Assembly (NCBI GenBank): GCA_947003675.1
Contig: CAMQPJ010000039.1
Location: 1 to 8,551 of the forward strand
DNA: 8,551 nt
Reading direction: 5' to 3'
Source: an uncultured Collinsella sp.
GTDB lineage: Bacteria; Actinomycetota; Coriobacteriia; Coriobacteriales; Coriobacteriaceae
Positions within the stretch are counted from its first letter, which is position 1. Every line of letters begins with the position of its first letter. Made by a program: the position numbers and the translations under genes. The notes beneath the pieces are model-generated. The model saw only the letters and a list, made by a program, of their open reading frames with translations, searched no databases and had not been told where the DNA came from. Positions 7,001-8,551 of this stretch are shown piece after piece.

Positions 7001-7874
7001 CGTTAACAGCGCGGATAGCAAGGATTACGTCAACTACTCTGCTGGTGGTGGCGTGTATCGCTATACGCTCGGCGATGCAGAGGCGACGCAGATTTATGAT
7101 GCGGCTGGCCATTACCAGTACTGCGACTCTCCGGTCATTGCCGATGCATCTGGCAACCTGTACTACATCAATGACTCGGGCACGCTGTTCAAGCTTGGTG
7201 CCGTTGAGTCGTGGACGGTTGCCTTTAATTCCAACGGCGGGTCTGTTTGTGACACTAAGTTTGTTGCTACGGCAGATGGCAAGCTGGTCAAGCCGGCCGA
7301 TCCGACGCGCGATGGCTACACTTTCGGCGGTTGGTATACCGATGAGGCTTGCACGCAGGCGTATGACTTCGGTACGCCGGTGACGGCCGATCTGACGTTG
7401 TATGCCAAGTGGACCAAGAATGCCGTTAACCCTGGCGGCATTGGCGGTTCTGGTTCCAATGGCGGCAATGGTGGCGCTGGTAACGGTTCCGGTGCTGGCA
7501 CGGGCGCTGGCACGGGTTCCGGCTCCGGCACGAAGGGCCAGCAGGCTGGCGGCGCTGTCGCCCCGGGTCATAAGCCGACGACCAAGACGACGGTGTCGAC
7601 CAAGACCGAGACCAAGGACAACAAGTCCGACAAGAAGGACTCCGATAAGTCCGATAGGAAGGACGAGAAGAAGTCTGACAAGAAGGACAGCAAGTCCGAC
7701 AAGAAGTCCGATTCCAAGTCCGATACGGGTGCTGTTTCCACGACCACTGCTAAGAAGTCCTCTAGTGCTTCCGAGCAGGAGACTGGCACCAATCCGCTCG
7801 CCATCGTTGGCATCGCCGCCGGCGTGATTGGCCTCGCCATCGTCGGCGTGTTCGTGTTCACCAAACGTCGGTAG
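4011..7874 (+). CDS. B12-riboswitch-controlled surface protein: four transcobalamin-like (DUF4430) domains plus beta-propeller
   Basis: A 1287-aa exported protein. A signal peptide (hydrophobic GLVAFLAFAMAF, 54-65; likely cut after AQLWA, residue 74) is followed by an Ala/Thr/Ser/Glu-rich linker to about 170. Four DUF4430 (transcobalamin-like C-terminal) repeats lie near 174-286, 298-400, 412-517 and 528-635, each with a YWQLFINGKSS-type strand and a final 'GDxVTFxY' strand. A PQQ-like beta-propeller (about 656-1064) begins WAGYGNSGNG and carries about eight blade-like repeats such as KYAIVPTSAGTLKCIDKTTG. An InlB/Flg_new repeat (1067-1136; FNSNGG, GYTFGGWYTD, LYAKW) is next, then a Gly-rich (1141-1181) and a Lys/Asp/Ser-rich stalk (1197-1238). 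A membrane segment (1262-1282) with tail TKRR ends the protein. No LPXTG is present; ETGTNP sits where it would be. DUF4430 resembles the cobalamin-contacting beta domain of intrinsic factor/transcobalamin and the gene follows a B12 riboswitch, so corrinoid capture at the cell surface is the best inference. Start: ATG 4011 has AGGGGG six bases upstream. ATG 4092 (26-residue n-region, GGGGGA three bases upstream) is a real alternative; ATG 4032 is less likely. Confidence 0.92.
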   Translation: MGVLERDMCDDVGRPLGNAPSSDNGGQMDMFEDERERASLHRRGAIARGVAKRGLVAFLAFAMAFSTTPAQLWAEGAEGIAEAVAQAATPGEDAALAGGTAEQSGAEVSDSVGAPTASAATTEAATGDEGSTTGESPATSEQSSTASAGQAGSAAAAAVQTENPTETGDVVKKQVEVSFSIIGTDADGRAQTWVAPTQLKLDEGSTAADAFVKLQQKTGFKADYEPNTAYGFYLKSITSPTDGRTLAYDPTTYAFWQLFVDGASSSVGASSVKLTQGQKIEFAYTAGSASPVVKDQVAANVTVIGRDAQGKTQTWVDNAQYVVTSGSSALDLTKVALEADGIDAVAAGSFILSLKCNGVELGTPFDYSTYWQLFINGKSSDYTADNVTIHAGDTVTWFYGGWGDQLPPDSVHASVQVLGKDKDGKQQVWASTGQTSLKAGSTAKDLLEQTGLTLDAGESSWGWFLNGITSPFDGKSYGYDPATNSYWRFYVNGKFADVGAGSYELGEGDAITFMYAGDSDALPGQVLGSADIIGPDVNGNDTRWGTASNVSLPEGSTAQNLIEAVLKAKGVAYNGSQIGEHWFLNSITSPFDHKPYGWDAATNKYWHLYINGEPSSLCANQVTLKSDDKVTFAYTTDNSPMPDPDKIVVDPSATTPDWDAEWAGYGNSGNGSTVTDAKTPAQAAGLKWAFDWKAESGQQYANCSEPVIANGFVYIATENELIKIDSSTGKKVASAPLASKVSYTSRPIYTNGLLIVPLNGGAVQAITADKLICKWLTPGLTDLTQSSCTVVSDGEYVYVGSVDISYDENYNATYGNGSFARIKIATGEVSWQNIDPAEGYYWTGAALTDKYAIVPTSAGTLKCIDKTTGDVVSTMKLGAVANADCIADPTNGSTFYQMTHDGKLHAISLSAKGVLSEQKTVDLGLTNNMSAPAVSGDNLIVGGQTATGSALVLYNLKTGKTTMVTAADGKALPAGFNGIAATPLVSVQGGKTYVYFTVNSADSKDYVNYSAGGGVYRYTLGDAEATQIYDAAGHYQYCDSPVIADASGNLYYINDSGTLFKLGAVESWTVAFNSNGGSVCDTKFVATADGKLVKPADPTRDGYTFGGWYTDEACTQAYDFGTPVTADLTLYAKWTKNAVNPGGIGGSGSNGGNGGAGNGSGAGTGAGTGSGSGTKGQQAGGAVAPGHKPTTKTTVSTKTETKDNKSDKKDSDKSDRKDEKKSDKKDSKSDKKSDSKSDTGAVSTTTAKKSSSASEQETGTNPLAIVGIAAGVIGLAIVGVFVFTKRR
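4530..5915 (+). repeat. Four tandem DUF4430-coding repeats
   Basis: Approximate unit limits are 4530-4868, 4902-5210, 5244-5561 and 5592-5915. Units 1, 3 and 4 share a full pattern: an opening strand followed by a (D/N)G turn, a xGSTAxDL-type helix start, an SITSPxDG(K)xYGYDPxTxxYW segment, an xNG turn and a closing strand. Units 3 and 4 are closest. The 19-mer CATTACTTCGCCGTTCGAT is identical at 5411-5429 and 5768-5786, exactly 357 bases (119 codons) apart, and CTGCGACCAATA is shared again shortly after. Unit 2 is the most divergent and lacks the SPFDG/YGYDP segment, keeping TYWQLFINGKSS. This points to repeated domain duplication, with the last event the most recent. Confidence 0.8.
7599..7724 (+). 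repeat. Lys/Asp/Ser-rich stalk-coding repeat
   Basis: This stretch encodes an irregular run of KSDKKDS-like units (residues about 1197-1238 of the large surface protein), written with repeated AAG, GAC and TCC codons. It follows a Gly-rich segment and precedes the membrane anchor, so it probably spans the peptidoglycan as an extended, highly charged stalk. A compositionally similar segment recurs in the next gene (about 8133-8333). Confidence 0.75.
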
Positions 7875-7883
7875 GTGAGGGTT

Positions 7884-8551
7884 GTGTCCAATAAATCCAA
7901 GGACGCTGACCCCAAGCAACCAGATTCCTCGTTCATTCAGTTCGACGATGCAAAGCAACAGGGCGCCGCTTTGGCGGCGTCCGCCTCTCGTCGCAAGGCG
8001 CTCCTTGGCGTTCTTGCTGCCGCGTGCACCATTCTGATCGTCGTCTCGCTGGGCTTCGTTCATCCTTCCGAGAGCGGCGCCTGGTCCATTGACTGGATCG
8101 TTCAGACCGTGACGGGGGAGAGCGTCGTCGCCAAGGACACCAAGGGGTCTGGCTCGTCTGCCGCTTCGGGCGAGGCTAGTTCCAAGGATTCCAAATCTTC
8201 GAATGATGCAAAAGACGAGCCCAAGGGTTCGAACGACGCCAAGGACGATTCCGAGTCTTCAAACAAGGAATCGGACAAAAACTCGGATAGCAAGAAGTCC
8301 GAGGACCGGGGCGGCAAGAAGTCTGGCGATAAATCCGCTGCCCAAAATACGGGAGCCGGTGATACTTCCAATGTGTCTGGCGGTGCTTCTTCGGGAGGCG
8401 GTCAGTCGTCTGATGGAGCCTCCAGCTCCTATGGCGGAAGTGCTCCCTCGGGCGGACAGGGCGGCTCACAGGAGTCCAGCTACGTTACGGTGACGGTTTC
8501 GGTCACATCGAGCGCTGTGGGCAATCCTGTGTCCTCTGGCGGCACCTTTAC
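7884..8551 (+). CDS. Membrane-anchored protein with Lys/Ser/Asp stalk and start of a DUF4430-like domain, 3' end outside window
   Basis: An open frame of 222 complete codons begins nine bases after the previous stop and runs off the window. The start is GTG 7884. AGGTGA (7873-7878), five bases upstream, matches the extended anti-Shine-Dalgarno complement and overlaps the TAG of the large surface-protein gene, so the two genes are probably translationally coupled and share the riboswitch transcript. An in-frame GTG at 7875 lies inside that site. The protein has a charged cytoplasmic N-terminus with SRRK just before one hydrophobic segment (ALLGVLAAACTILIVVSLGF, about 39-58), giving a signal-anchor with the C-terminus outside. 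A Ser/Lys/Asp-rich stalk (about 84-150) and a Gly/Ser linker (about 151-198) follow. The last visible residues (SYVTVTVSVTSSAVGNPVSSGGTF) look like the opening strands of a DUF4430 domain. If so, it is a second, membrane-proximal transcobalamin-like binder. Too little is visible to be certain of that domain. Confidence 0.85.
   Translation, partial: MSNKSKDADPKQPDSSFIQFDDAKQQGAALAASASRRKALLGVLAAACTILIVVSLGFVHPSESGAWSIDWIVQTVTGESVVAKDTKGSGSSAASGEASSKDSKSSNDAKDEPKGSNDAKDDSESSNKESDKNSDSKKSEDRGGKKSGDKSAAQNTGAGDTSNVSGGASSGGGQSSDGASSSYGGSAPSGGQGGSQESSYVTVTVSVTSSAVGNPVSSGGTF

Noticed and set aside
7599..7724. Repetitive AAG/GAC/TCC tract considered as a CRISPR or DNA-level repeat array
   Set aside because: Units are irregular, have no constant spacer length and stay in frame; they are explained by a low-complexity protein stalk.
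8013..8030. Possible lipoprotein box LAAAC in the protein starting at 7884
   Set aside because: The -3 position is Ala, and most of the hydrophobic segment comes after the Cys instead of before it, so a transmembrane anchor is the better reading.
5853..8063. 736-codon open frame on the minus strand
   Set aside because: It lies antisense to the large surface-protein gene, whose plus-strand frame has clear domains. The minus-strand translation is Arg/Ala/Gly/Ile-rich with no recognisable motif, typical of a high-GC shadow frame.
1..8551. Mobile elements, tRNA or rRNA genes
   Set aside because: I saw no transposase or integrase motif, insertion-sequence ends, tRNA cloverleaf or rRNA sequence on either strand.

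Overview
The window is a high-GC stretch whose gene content and style suggest an anaerobic gut actinobacterium of the class Coriobacteriia, most likely Collinsella or a close relative. This rests on codon use, a phasin/UbiB gene pair, and a large secreted protein with an Ala/Phe-rich signal peptide. The taxonomic call is inference; there is no rRNA or marker gene to confirm it. All genes that I can support lie on the plus strand.

Layout. Positions 1-1289 hold the 3' part of a C69-family (PepD-like) dipeptidase whose start lies outside the window. A 148-base gap follows, with a perfect 13-bp hairpin (1308-1346) and a weak promoter candidate. Positions 1438-3626 form a compact two-gene unit: a small phasin-like protein, then an ABC1/UbiB-family atypical kinase with two C-terminal membrane segments. 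This unit ends at a good intrinsic terminator (3712-3739).

Positions 3738-8551 are the most interesting part. A promoter candidate overlaps the end of the terminator. It is followed by a well-conserved cobalamin (B12) riboswitch (about 3780-3946) with a recognisable B12 box, a P5 hairpin and an L5-L13 kissing-loop complement. Downstream sequence could let the aptamer hide a ribosome-binding site. The riboswitch leads into a giant exported protein (4011-7874, 1287 aa from the preferred start). In order, this protein has a signal peptide, a low-complexity linker, four transcobalamin-C-terminal-like (DUF4430) repeats, a PQQ-like beta-propeller with about eight repeats, one InlB/Flg_new-type repeat, a Gly-rich and then Lys/Asp/Ser-rich stalk, and a C-terminal membrane anchor without a canonical LPXTG motif. 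Nine bases after its stop a second gene starts on GTG (7884) and runs off the window. It has an N-terminal membrane anchor, a similar Lys/Ser/Asp stalk and, at the window edge, what looks like the first strand of another DUF4430 domain.

How the genes may work together: two envelope-anchored proteins with transcobalamin/intrinsic-factor-like modules under a B12 riboswitch point to a surface corrinoid-capture system of a Gram-positive bacterium. It could pass cobalamin from an outer multi-domain receptor to a membrane-proximal binder and then to a transporter, presumably encoded downstream. The riboswitch and the domain types are read from the sequence. The capture-and-relay function is inference.
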